Shown piece by piece: positions 25,378 through 32,792 of a stretch of DNA of 64,000 bases. Positions within the stretch are counted from its first letter, which is position 1. The number at the start of each line of letters is the position of its first letter. The notes beneath the pieces were generated by a model. The model was not told where the DNA came from, did not search any database, and worked only from the letters and a program-made list of their open reading frames with translations. Position numbers and translations under genes: made by a program. The stretch is from Hyphomonas polymorpha PS728 (lineage in GTDB: Bacteria; Pseudomonadota; Alphaproteobacteria; Caulobacterales; Hyphomonadaceae), in NCBI RefSeq assembly GCF_000685315.1, contig NZ_ARYM01000008.1, positions 1-64,000 of the forward strand. Direction: 5' to 3'.

Positions 25378-27213
25378 TTAGAGAGGCCATACCCATAGCA
25401 ACATGGGCGTAGCGGCGCAGATCACCACGATTTCCATCGGCAGACCAAGGCGCCAGTAATCGCCAAAGCGGAAGCCGCCTGGCCCAAGAATGAGGGCATT
25501 GTTCTGGTGGCCGATGGGCGTGAGGAAGGCGCAGGATGCCCCCACCGCCACCGCCATGAGATAAGTGTCCGGATTAACCCCTAGCTGGGCAGCGGCGCCC
25601 AAGGCGATCGGGCACATCACAGCTGCAGTTGCGGCATTATTCATGAAATCCGAGAGCGTCATTGTAACGATCAGTAGAATGATCATCGTGTAGACCGGGT
25701 TGGCGCCGCCTGATGCGGTAATGAGGCCCTGGGCCAGAAGGTCGGCTGCGCCCGTGGTCGACATGGCACCTGCGACAGGAATGAGCGCGCCAAGCAGAAC
25801 GATCACCGGCCAATCGATCGGTTCGTATAGCTTGCGTAGGGGCACGACCTTGAAAACGGCAACAGCCAGGACACCGGCCGCGAAGGTGATTGCCGCAGGC
25901 AGGAGCCCGAAGGCTGCGCCGGCAACGGCTAGCACCATAATGGCGGCGGCAAGGAATGCCTTGCGTGTGTTCGGGATCTTCAGCGGACGTTCGGCAAGAG
26001 GCACGCAGCCATAACGGTTTGCAAATTCAAGGATCGCGTCGGGGTTTCCCTGAACCAGCAATACGTCGCCAGAGCGGATGGGCGTAGAGTTCAGGCGCGC
26101 CATCGACTCCTTGCCGTCCCGCGAAAGCGCAATAAGGTTCACGCCAAACTCCCGCCGCAGTTCGATGAGCTTGATGGTAAGCCCGAGCAGCAGCGCGTTC
26201 GGGCGAACGGCAAGCTCCATCAGGATCACATCGCCCGATTGGAGGCGGCTTTCCTGCTGGGTCTCTTTCTCCTCCTTACCCGAATTTTCTGCGTTCTCCT
26301 TCTCTTCTCGCTTTTCTTCTTCGGCCTTCTCGATGGTGTCTAGGCTCAGGCCAAGCTTGGAGAGAGCGTCGCCGATGGCCTTGGGGTCGGCTTCGATCAC
26401 CAGCACATCGCCGCTGCGCACCTCACGGTAGGGGCTGGGCGCTGATATGCGGCGGTCGTCCCGCAGGAGGCCCACGATCTGAGCATCGGTGGTGTCGAGC
26501 TGATATTCGATGTCACGCAGGGACTGGCCGATGATGGAAGAATCCTGCTTGATGCGCGCCTCGATTATATAAGGCGCGGTTTCAAAGCTGGTGAGATCGG
26601 CGCGCTCTCGCGCCGGAACGAGCCGCCAGCCGATCGCAATCAGCAGAAGGCCGCCCGCTGTAACAGCAAGACCAACCGGCGCAAAATCAAACATCGTGAA
26701 CCCCGTGCTACCGGCCTCACCACTGAAACCGGCAACGATCAGGTTCGGCGGTGTGCCGGTAAGGGTGGTCATGCCGCCAAGAATAGAGGCGAAGGAGACC
26801 GGCATCAGGACGCGACCGGGCGCGACGCCCAGGCGTCCGGCAGTCTTGATGGCGATAGGCATCAGCAGCGCCAAGGCGCCGACATTGTTCATGAAGGCAG
26901 AAAGCCCGGCGGCGAGCGCCGAGAGGGCGATAATTGAGACTGTGCTGCCGGAACTGGAAGGCAAGACGCGCGCGGTTAATGTATCGACAACGCCTGTCGT
27001 CTGCAGCGCGAAACTCAGAATAAGGACGGATGCAACTGTGATGACCGCAGGATTTCCGAAGCCGGAAAAGGCATCGCCGGGCTGCACGAGCCCGGCGAGT
27101 ATACACGCAATGAGCGCGCCGAGGGCGACCAAGTCATGTCGCCATCTGCCCCAGATGAAGAGCAGGGCAGTCATGGAAAGAATAGCAAAGATGCCCGCTT
27201 GCGGAAGTGTCAT
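25378..27213 (-). CDS. SLC13-family permease with two TrkA-C (RCK_C) domains
   Basis: A 611-residue inner-membrane transporter of the DASS/SLC13 type. About six N-terminal helices (including AFMNNVGALALLMPIAIKTAG and GTPPNLIVAGFSGEAG) and six C-terminal helices (DFMNNAATAAVMCPIALG, GHQNNALILGPGGFRFGDY) carry the duplicated SNT-like motifs. Between them are two cytosolic TrkA-C domains (about 205-290 and 330-400), separated by an unusual Glu/Lys-rich insert at about residues 296-322. Family members move sulfate, di- or tricarboxylates or other anions with sodium. It is the last gene of a stress-promoter operon (DUF883 protein - small membrane protein - permease). Confidence 0.88.
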   Translation of the reverse strand: MTLPQAGIFAILSMTALLFIWGRWRHDLVALGALIACILAGLVQPGDAFSGFGNPAVITVASVLILSFALQTTGVVDTLTARVLPSSSGSTVSIIALSALAAGLSAFMNNVGALALLMPIAIKTAGRLGVAPGRVLMPVSFASILGGMTTLTGTPPNLIVAGFSGEAGSTGFTMFDFAPVGLAVTAGGLLLIAIGWRLVPARERADLTSFETAPYIIEARIKQDSSIIGQSLRDIEYQLDTTDAQIVGLLRDDRRISAPSPYREVRSGDVLVIEADPKAIGDALSKLGLSLDTIEKAEEEKREEKENAENSGKEEKETQQESRLQSGDVILMELAVRPNALLLGLTIKLIELRREFGVNLIALSRDGKESMARLNSTPIRSGDVLLVQGNPDAILEFANRYGCVPLAERPLKIPNTRKAFLAAAIMVLAVAGAAFGLLPAAITFAAGVLAVAVFKVVPLRKLYEPIDWPVIVLLGALIPVAGAMSTTGAADLLAQGLITASGGANPVYTMIILLIVTMTLSDFMNNAATAAVMCPIALGAAAQLGVNPDTYLMAVAVGASCAFLTPIGHQNNALILGPGGFRFGDYWRLGLPMEIVVICAATPMLLWVWPL

Positions 27214-27236
27214 TTTGTGCCCCCAGATGTGTCCCG

Positions 27237-27671
27237 TCAGACCAGACGGGACAGCATACGATCCACTATTCCAGCGCTCGTATTCGGGGCGCGCGCCACA
27301 GCGTAGGCCGCAACGCCTACACCGAGCAATGTGAGAAGGGGGCGTTTCTCAACCATATTCCCGACCACATTAATGGACATACCCGTCAAGGTGTCGAGTG
27401 TATCATCGCGGATGTATGCCGCAGTGTTGACGGCTGCGGCGGTTACGCCTGCAAACTCTTCTTCCATGGGAATGGCCGGGCGTGTTGCTTTCCACATGGC
27501 AAAGGCCGCCCCAAGAATGAGAAGCCCGCCAACAACGGCGCCGGCCGATGCCAGCCCCATATAAGGCGCCAAGGCAACAACGCCGGCCCAAGTGAGTGCG
27601 CCAGCACCGGCGAGCCCGATAACGGACCCGCCGGCCATCATAATAGCGCGATGTTTGAGACTGGCAGCCAT
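27237..27671 (-). CDS. Small membrane protein of unknown function
   Basis: A 144-residue protein with two clear N-terminal hydrophobic helices (AIMMAGGSVIGLAGAGALTW and LASAGAVVGGLLILGAAFAMW) and a third near the C-terminus (PLLTLLGVGVAAYAVA). I do not recognise the family. It begins two bases after the stop of the DUF883-family gene and ends 23 bases before the SLC13 permease, so it belongs to the same EcfG-type operon. It may be an envelope stress protein related to the DUF883/YqjD neighbours. Confidence 0.75.
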   Translation of the reverse strand: MAASLKHRAIMMAGGSVIGLAGAGALTWAGVVALAPYMGLASAGAVVGGLLILGAAFAMWKATRPAIPMEEEFAGVTAAAVNTAAYIRDDTLDTLTGMSINVVGNMVEKRPLLTLLGVGVAAYAVARAPNTSAGIVDRMLSRLV

Positions 27672-27673
27672 GT

Positions 27674-28021
27674 TTAGCGGCGAGACAGCAGCGCCAGAAG
27701 GATGCCTGCGCCAGCTGCGGCCCCAACGGCCATCAGCGGGCGTTCACGGATCGTGTCTTCCAGCCGGTGGCGGGCATCAACTGCCTTCTCGGCAACAGAT
27801 TCTGCGCCGTGCTGTGCCTTGACAACCTTTTCACCAACGGCGCGACCAAGATGCTCCGTGAAATGATTAGCCGACGATTTGACGGCGGATACGAATGTCT
27901 CTGCAGCCTCCTGGGCAGCATGAAGATCATTACGGGCGGCTGCGGCCGCAGCCACTGCTTTTTTGTCATGACCGTTGGCGCGGCTGCGCGAACGGCGGCT
28001 TGAAGTTTGGGGGGTAGCCAT
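27674..28021 (-). CDS. DUF883 (ElaB/YqjD-like) membrane-anchored protein
   Basis: A 115-residue protein with a basic N-terminus, a long amphipathic helical part (AAETFVSAVKSSANHFTEHLG) and a C-terminal membrane anchor ending in AVGAAAGAGILLALLSRR, the pattern of ElaB/YqjD/YgaM. In E. coli, YqjD binds ribosomes at the membrane in stationary phase. AAGGAG lies seven bases before the ATG. An EcfG-type promoter is 32 bases upstream, and a perfect 14-bp inverted repeat covers the ribosome binding site (see 28020-28070). First gene of the operon with the small membrane protein and the permease. Confidence 0.85.
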   Translation of the reverse strand: MATPQTSSRRSRSRANGHDKKAVAAAAAARNDLHAAQEAAETFVSAVKSSANHFTEHLGRAVGEKVVKAQHGAESVAEKAVDARHRLEDTIRERPLMAVGAAAGAGILLALLSRR

Positions 28022-28070
28022 CGCTTTCTCCTTTCAGTGTCCTCACAGGATCAACGAAGGAGAAAGCGAT
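28020..28070 (-). promoter_or_regulatory. 14-bp inverted repeat masking a ribosome binding site
   Basis: ATCGCTTTCTCCTT at 28020-28033 is the exact complement of 28057-28070, with a 23-base loop. On the minus-strand RNA, the second arm contains the AAGGAG and start region of the DUF883 gene. The first arm lies upstream of the EcfG-type -10 box, so it would be present only in transcripts reading in from phyR and not in those starting at the local promoter. Confidence 0.65.
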
Positions 28071-28077
28071 TAGTTCC
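28053..28077 (-). promoter_or_regulatory. EcfG-type promoter for the DUF883 operon
   Basis: On the minus strand: GGAAC (28077-28073), 16-base spacer, CGTT (28056-28053). The start codon follows 32 bases downstream at 28021. Confidence 0.8.
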
Positions 28078-28087
28078 GGGTCCGCCG

Positions 28088-28876
28088 TCAGTTTTGCGGT
28101 TCAGGCTGGGCGTGGAAAAAGAGGGCCTGGCTGATGGCCGCCTTCACTGTATCATCTTGGAACGGCTTGGTGATAAGGTAGGTGGGCTCAGGCCGTTCGC
28201 CAGTCAGAAGCCGCTCCGGGAAGGCTGTAATGAAGATAACTGGCAGGTCGAAATCAGTCAGAATATCCTGCACGGCATCGATGCCTGAAGAATTATCCGC
28301 CAACTGAACATCACAGAGGATGAGGCCAGGCTTCGCGCGGCGGGCGAGATCCACGGCTTGTTTACGAGTGGCGGCATTGCCAGCAAAAGTATGTCCCAGA
28401 TCTTCGACCAGGTTGGCAAGGTCAGCTGCGATGATTGGCTCGTCCTCAATAATCAGAACCGAGGTCGACAGTTGCTGCTCGATCTCCTGATGGGCTGCAT
28501 CGATCAACTGGTCCAGTTCGTCTGAGCTCTTGTTGAGAATTTCGCAGGCTTCTGGTCGGCTGAAACCTTCCAGAGTGGTCAGGAGGAAGGCCTGCCGTTG
28601 GATCGGAGCCAGCTTGCGCAGGCGCGCTTCCGGCGTGGAGCCGCCCGCCTTGCCCACCGTTTCCAGCCGGGCGCCGGTAGTTGACCAGATCGCGTGGAAA
28701 AAGCGATACAGCGTCACGCGAGGAGAGGAAGCCTCCTCCATCATGCCGGGGTCTTCGCTCAGGGCTTCCAGGCAGGCCCGGATATACGCGTCACCACTCT
28801 CCTGAGACCCTGTAAGGGCTCGCGCGTAGCGGCGGAGAAAAGGGAGATGGGGGCCGTATTGGGCGATCAGACTCAT
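28088..28876 (-). CDS. phyR: PhyR, anti-anti-sigma response regulator of the general stress response
   Basis: A 262-residue protein with a sigma-factor-like N-terminal domain (about 1-130: RRYARALTGSQESGDAYI, and the sigma4-like LRKLAPIQRQAFLLTTLEGF) and a C-terminal receiver (acidic pocket E144-D145-E146, phospho-acceptor Asp189 in GLILCDVQLADN, Lys in YLITKPF). When phosphorylated, PhyR binds NepR by sigma mimicry and frees EcfG. It is divergent from nepR-ecfG, the classic arrangement. A minus-strand site GAAAC-N16-CGTT (28931-28907) is a near match to an EcfG promoter, suggesting feedback. Confidence 0.96.
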   Translation of the reverse strand: MSLIAQYGPHLPFLRRYARALTGSQESGDAYIRACLEALSEDPGMMEEASSPRVTLYRFFHAIWSTTGARLETVGKAGGSTPEARLRKLAPIQRQAFLLTTLEGFSRPEACEILNKSSDELDQLIDAAHQEIEQQLSTSVLIIEDEPIIAADLANLVEDLGHTFAGNAATRKQAVDLARRAKPGLILCDVQLADNSSGIDAVQDILTDFDLPVIFITAFPERLLTGERPEPTYLITKPFQDDTVKAAISQALFFHAQPEPQN

Positions 28877-28879
28877 AAT

Positions 28880-28904
28880 GGAACCTCTATGCTATCTGAG
28901 CGTT
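28880..28904 (+). promoter_or_regulatory. EcfG-type promoter, distal, nepR side
   Basis: GGAAC (28880-28884), 16-base spacer, CGTT (28901-28904), 165 bases before nepR. It begins four bases upstream of the phyR start on the other strand. Confidence 0.65.
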
Positions 28905-28906
28905 AC

Positions 28907-28931
28907 AACGCATGGGATGCAGATTGGTTTC
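28907..28931 (-). promoter_or_regulatory. EcfG-type promoter for phyR (one mismatch)
   Basis: On the minus strand: GAAAC (28931-28927, one base off GGAAC), 16-base spacer, CGTT (28910-28907). The phyR start lies about 30 bases downstream. Confidence 0.6.
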
Positions 28932-28970
28932 ACGTGCTGAAGAATTAATTCACCAAGTACAGTGTGCCAT

Positions 28971-28995
28971 GGAACCTATCCATGGTCGAGGCGTT
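28971..28995 (+). promoter_or_regulatory. EcfG-type promoter for nepR-ecfG
   Basis: GGAAC (28971-28975), 16-base spacer, CGTT (28992-28995), 73 bases before the nepR start. This implies positive autoregulation of ecfG. Confidence 0.82.
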
Positions 28996-29068
28996 TATGG
29001 CACGAATATGACCACTTCGCCCTTTTTGGTTTATCGGTCGGCGAGGGAATGGAATTTAAGGCTTGAAG

Positions 29069-29278
29069 ATGAGTGAGTCCGGAAAAGTGAATAATAAAGA
29101 CCCCGAGGGGCGGCGCGGCCAGCGCCGCCTTGGCAATCGCGCTATCGGGGAGCGTCTCCGTGAGATGTACGATGGCGTGGTGGGGGAGTCCGTTCCGGAC
29201 GACTTCTTCAAACTGCTTGAGCAGGCTGAGGCGAAAGCTAAAGCGGGGGTAAAATCGCGACCTGATGGTGAAGCATGA
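29069..29278 (+). CDS. nepR: NepR anti-sigma factor
   Basis: A 69-residue protein with the NepR core: GNRAIGERLREMYDGVVGESVPDDFFKLL split over two short helices. It sequesters EcfG and is itself captured by phosphorylated PhyR. ATG at 29069 is preferred over the in-frame TTG at 29063. Two EcfG-type promoters lie upstream. The stop overlaps the ecfG start by four bases, so anti-sigma and sigma are produced together. Confidence 0.94.
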   Translation: MSESGKVNNKDPEGRRGQRRLGNRAIGERLREMYDGVVGESVPDDFFKLLEQAEAKAKAGVKSRPDGEA

Positions 29279-29880
29279 CCGCCACCCAGGCTCTGTCCCT
29301 TTCGGACTTCAAGGCAGCCCTCATGGAGGTTACGCCTCATCTGCGTGCCTTTGCGCGCAGCCTTTGCGGCGATCCAGTTCAAGCTGATGATCTTGTGCAG
29401 GATGCGCTGCTGAAGGCTTGGAATGCCCGCGAGAGCTACACGGAAAACACCAGTTTCAAAGCCTGGACGTTTACCATTCTGCGTAACTCCTTCTACTCGG
29501 AGAAGCGTCGCAGCTGGCGATCGACAGGGCTTGAGCCCGGTGTTGCCGAGGCGACGCTCATCGCGTCTGACAATCCCGACAAAGGGCTTGAGCTGGTTGC
29601 TCTGCGCAATGCGCTCGAGCATCTGCCCCAAGACCAGCGCGAAGCGATCATCCTGATCGGTGCCGGCGGCATGGCGTATGAGGAAGCCGCGGAAATCGTC
29701 GGTTGTGCCGTTGGAACGATCAAGAGCCGGGTGAGCCGCGCGCGGAAGGCCCTCGCCGAACTGCTTAACGCGGAAGACGGGGGGCCGGCCGGCACCAGCG
29801 GCTCCAACGTCACGTCGGGCGAAGCAGCGTTTAACGACATCATGGATCAGGTCGACGTGTTGAGCCGGCACAACGGATGA
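29275..29880 (+). CDS. ecfG: EcfG general stress sigma factor (ECF15 type)
   Basis: A 201-residue ECF sigma factor with region 2 (LRAFARSLCGDPVQADDLVQ, then FKAWTFTILRNSFYSEKRR) and region 4 (LEHLPQDQREAIILIGAGG, then GTIKSRVSRARKALAELL). It directs RNA polymerase to GGAAC-N16-17-CGTT promoters, eight of which (one imperfect) are found within about 7 kb here. It overlaps nepR and the downstream kinase gene by four bases each. Confidence 0.95.
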   Translation: MTATQALSLSDFKAALMEVTPHLRAFARSLCGDPVQADDLVQDALLKAWNARESYTENTSFKAWTFTILRNSFYSEKRRSWRSTGLEPGVAEATLIASDNPDKGLELVALRNALEHLPQDQREAIILIGAGGMAYEEAAEIVGCAVGTIKSRVSRARKALAELLNAEDGGPAGTSGSNVTSGEAAFNDIMDQVDVLSRHNG

Positions 29881-31565
29881 CGCAAGCGGGTGGGGAAGGA
29901 CGTGCCACGCGGAAACGCCTGAGCCTTCGGCTACAGGTGATTTCCGCCATGGCGGTCGTCCTCAGCCCCCTGTTGATCATGGGCGCGATGAACGCCTGGA
30001 GCGAACAGCAGTTTTCTCAGAGAATTCGGTTTCACGAGCTGCAACAGACCGCGCAGGATCGTTTCCGGCAGGTTGATACAATACTCGTGCGCACGCGCAC
30101 GGCGCTGCGCATGATCACCGCAGAAAGCGCCGACTTTTCCTGTAGCGAGATTACTCATCGTATGGCGGTTCTGGATCTGCCGCTGCGCAACACGGTCCGA
30201 TTTGATGCAGATGGCATCGTGACCTGCAGTGAGATTGGTGAAGGCGTGGTCGGAACGCCCATGTCGCAGCTGGAATGGAACGACCGGATGCGCAAGGGCG
30301 TCGAGGCCATCGAGACCAGTGGCCCGCGCAGCAGGGTTTTGGGCGATCCCTCCATCTTCATGCTGCGCCGTTTGAATGATCCCCAGGGAAATTTTGCGGG
30401 CTCCATCGGTCTCAGCATGTCACTTGTGGACATTGCTGCGCGGCTGGCTGAAGCAACCGAATCCAGCTCGGCAACCATCGCTCTGGTCGTTCCAGGCGGC
30501 GAGGTGATCGGCTCGAACATCATGGCCGGTGTGCCGATGGAATGGATCAGTGAAGGGGCTAGCCTCAACAGGCGGATACATCATCTTACCCCGGATCAGG
30601 GGCCGGCCATGGATATCGTGCTTCTGCCGTTGAGAACGGAGGGGCTGTGGCTGATGGTTGCATCGCCCTCGCCCCCGCAGCGCGTGGAGGGCACTCTCGC
30701 CTTCCTCGTGCCAATCCTTGCCTATCTGGCTGCGCTTCTCGCCGCCAGCTGGATTGCCGATGCCATGGTGCTGCGCTGGTTGGAGCGTATCCGCATCCGT
30801 ATTCAGGATATGCGCAGCTCGGCGCGCTATATGCCGCTTACGCCTGAGCTTTCCCGCGCGCCGCGGGAAATGCAGCAGGTGGCCGAAGCCTTTGACGATC
30901 TCACCAGCCGCATAACCACTCATGAATCGGATATGCAGCGCGCACTCGTCCAGATGAAGGCAGCCTTCCGGGAGGTGCATCACAGGGTGAAGAACAATCT
31001 CCAGGTGATGCTCAGTATGCTGAAACTGCAGGGGCGGGGAGAGCCGCTACCGGAAACGCAGGCGGCCCTCAAGGTAGCGGCGCACAGGGTGGCCATGATG
31101 GCGGCGGTTCATCACACCCTGTTGAATGAAGGCAATCTGGATACGGTTGAAGCGCTCGATCTCTTCAATGCCATTTGCAATCAGGTAGACGAGCAGAAGG
31201 GCTGGGTTGAGGGCGGCCGCAGTATTATTCCAGATGTGTCTCCGGGGCCGCTGCCGGCGGATATGGCTGTGCCGCTGGGCATGTTCGTGCTTGAGGCCGT
31301 TGGGCTTCTATGCCCCGATGACGATGATGCTGATGTTGTGCTGCATTTTGACCGGGACAACGGCAATTGCCGGCTGAAGCTCACCTGTGGCCGTGATGGG
31401 ACGGGAGGCGAGGGCGAGATAGACCGCGACACTAGCCTTTTCCTTTCGGCATTTGCCCGTCAGATCGGGGGCAGCGTGTCTGTGGAAAATGGATCGGAAA
31501 CCGAGATCACCATCGAACTGGCGTTTTTCGTCAGTCACATGGCTCCTACCGAGCTCCCCAACTGA
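29877..31565 (+). CDS. PhyK/PhyP-like membrane histidine kinase with a degenerate ATPase domain
   Basis: A 562-residue protein with TM1 near residues 21-41, an extracytoplasmic sensor of about 220 residues, TM2 near 270-292, a HAMP-like linker, and a HisKA_2 helix, REVHHRVKNNLQVMLSMLKL (His368/His369). The position in the nepR-ecfG operon is that of PhyK or PhyP. The ATPase part is unusual: the expected ExxxN of the N box reads EAVGL, with Leu477 where Asn coordinates Mg-ATP, and the G1 box is hard to find. It may therefore act mainly as a PhyR phosphatase, as proposed for Sphingomonas PhyP, or need a partner kinase. Confidence 0.88.
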   Translation: MTQAGGEGRATRKRLSLRLQVISAMAVVLSPLLIMGAMNAWSEQQFSQRIRFHELQQTAQDRFRQVDTILVRTRTALRMITAESADFSCSEITHRMAVLDLPLRNTVRFDADGIVTCSEIGEGVVGTPMSQLEWNDRMRKGVEAIETSGPRSRVLGDPSIFMLRRLNDPQGNFAGSIGLSMSLVDIAARLAEATESSSATIALVVPGGEVIGSNIMAGVPMEWISEGASLNRRIHHLTPDQGPAMDIVLLPLRTEGLWLMVASPSPPQRVEGTLAFLVPILAYLAALLAASWIADAMVLRWLERIRIRIQDMRSSARYMPLTPELSRAPREMQQVAEAFDDLTSRITTHESDMQRALVQMKAAFREVHHRVKNNLQVMLSMLKLQGRGEPLPETQAALKVAAHRVAMMAAVHHTLLNEGNLDTVEALDLFNAICNQVDEQKGWVEGGRSIIPDVSPGPLPADMAVPLGMFVLEAVGLLCPDDDDADVVLHFDRDNGNCRLKLTCGRDGTGGEGEIDRDTSLFLSAFARQIGGSVSVENGSETEITIELAFFVSHMAPTELPN

Positions 31566-31591
31566 TTAAAAATTTCATTCAAGTAATTGAA

Positions 31592-31619
31592 AAGGCGCGC
31601 CCCTTTCGAGGCGCGCCTT
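31592..31619. terminator. Hairpin between the kinase and entericidin genes
   Basis: A perfect 10-bp inverted repeat (AAGGCGCGCC at 31592-31601, GGCGCGCCTT at 31610-31619) with an 8-base loop lies between convergent genes. The minus side is followed by TTTTCAATTACTT, so it fits best as the entericidin terminator and may serve both. Confidence 0.75.
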
Positions 31620-31650
31620 GCGGATCAATGGGAGGGGGGTATTGGTCCGC

Positions 31651-31803
31651 TTATTGAGAAAGCTCTTCCTGCGTGCCGCGAGCCGTGTCCTCGATGGCTT
31701 CACCGCCTGCCTGCACATCTTCGCCAACGCCTCTGACGGTATTGCAGGCCACCAGGAAAACAGTGGCCAGAGCGAGAAGGGGGATACTCATCGACTTTTT
31801 CAT
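31651..31803 (-). CDS. Entericidin-family small lipoprotein
   Basis: A 50-residue lipoprotein read directly from the sequence: basic start MKKSMSIPLL, hydrophobic stretch, lipobox FLVAC (Cys20), then NTVRGVGEDVQAGGEAIEDT, the characteristic entericidin A/B core. AAAGGAA lies six bases before the ATG. A consensus EcfG-type promoter is at 31862-31838. Entericidins are small envelope lipoproteins induced in stationary phase and are frequent EcfG targets in alphaproteobacteria. Confidence 0.9.
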   Translation of the reverse strand: MKKSMSIPLLALATVFLVACNTVRGVGEDVQAGGEAIEDTARGTQEELSQ

Positions 31804-31837
31804 TTTGCATTCCTTTGTGAGCTGCAGATGTTGTCAA

Positions 31838-31862
31838 AACGCACGGCCGTGAGGTGAGTTCC
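31838..31862 (-). promoter_or_regulatory. EcfG-type promoter for entericidin
   Basis: On the minus strand: GGAAC (31862-31858), 16-base spacer, CGTT (31841-31838). The gene starts 35 bases downstream. Confidence 0.82.
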
Positions 31863-31899
31863 CGAACCGATAAGTATTATTTCCGATTAATCCCGAACC

Positions 31900-31924
31900 G
31901 GAACATTCCAGTCATCCATGCGTT
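31900..31924 (+). promoter_or_regulatory. EcfG-type promoter for the diacylglycerol-kinase-like operon
   Basis: GGAAC (31900-31904), 16-base spacer, CGTT (31921-31924), 22 bases before the start at 31947. It is divergent from the entericidin promoter 38 bases away. Confidence 0.8.
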
Positions 31925-31946
31925 GAGTATGCGGGAGACCTGACAG

Positions 31947-32792
31947 ATGAAACTCGGCATTGTCGTCAATGAAAAATCCGGCTCTGTTCCGGAAGATGGC
32001 CGCGAGCAGCTCGCGGCTTTCCTTGTGGAAGAGGGGCACGAGCCTATTCTGCCATTGGATATCGGCGCCGGACTCGAAGATCAGGTGGCAGGCCTTGTGG
32101 CAGCTGGTTCTGATGCTATCGCGGTGTGGGGCGGCGACGGAACAATCTGCGCAGTGCTCCAATCTGCGAATGGGGCTGTGCCCGTTCTGGTATTGCCGGG
32201 CGGCACAATGAACCTTCTGCCCAAGCGTCTTCACAATGACGAGCTTGATTGGAAGAAAATTGTTCACAGCGTTCTGGCAAATCCCAAGCCCGGCTGGATA
32301 TCTGCCGGAGAGGTGGGTGGTCAGCGCTTCTATGTTGCGGCGCTGTTTGGTCAGTTGACGCATATTGGGGCTTCCCGCGAAGCGGTAAGGGATGGGGCAA
32401 TCCTGGAAGCGGTCAGCATTCTGACGGATCGCGCCACGCTGGACATTGAAAGCAATATCCAGGTTGAAGTGGACCAGCCCGACATGGTGAGAGAATGCCC
32501 GGCGACCGCAGTGGCTGTTATTCCCGCCGAGCAGGAGGGCCTGGAGATCGCAGTCATCGCGCCGGACAATCATCTGGATCTCGCCGCATCTGCCATGGAC
32601 GCCCTGGCGCGCGGGTGGCGGGAAAGCGCGCATTTCCATGCCGAAGGCGCGATGGCCATACGGATGCGACACACGGAGGGAAGGGCGATCCCTGCAACGA
32701 TAGATGGCGAGCCCTGTGAGCCAGGAGACGTACTGGCAATTTCTTACATCCCGAAGGCGGCCTGCGTTCTGGTGGCTGGAGGTGAGGCATGA
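31947..32792 (+). CDS. Diacylglycerol kinase catalytic-domain (LCB5-like) protein
   Basis: A 281-residue protein of the DAGK/sphingosine-kinase-like family. It has the nucleotide-binding motif WGGDGTICAVLQ (near residue 57) and VLPGGTMNLLPKRL (near 85), with an all-beta C-terminal domain ending near TIDGEPCEPGDVLAISYIP. It probably phosphorylates a lipid such as diacylglycerol. A consensus EcfG-type promoter lies just upstream. It overlaps the next gene, a metallophosphoesterase, by four bases, suggesting linked lipid phosphorylation and phosphoester cleavage under stress. Confidence 0.87.
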   Translation: MKLGIVVNEKSGSVPEDGREQLAAFLVEEGHEPILPLDIGAGLEDQVAGLVAAGSDAIAVWGGDGTICAVLQSANGAVPVLVLPGGTMNLLPKRLHNDELDWKKIVHSVLANPKPGWISAGEVGGQRFYVAALFGQLTHIGASREAVRDGAILEAVSILTDRATLDIESNIQVEVDQPDMVRECPATAVAVIPAEQEGLEIAVIAPDNHLDLAASAMDALARGWRESAHFHAEGAMAIRMRHTEGRAIPATIDGEPCEPGDVLAISYIPKAACVLVAGGEA

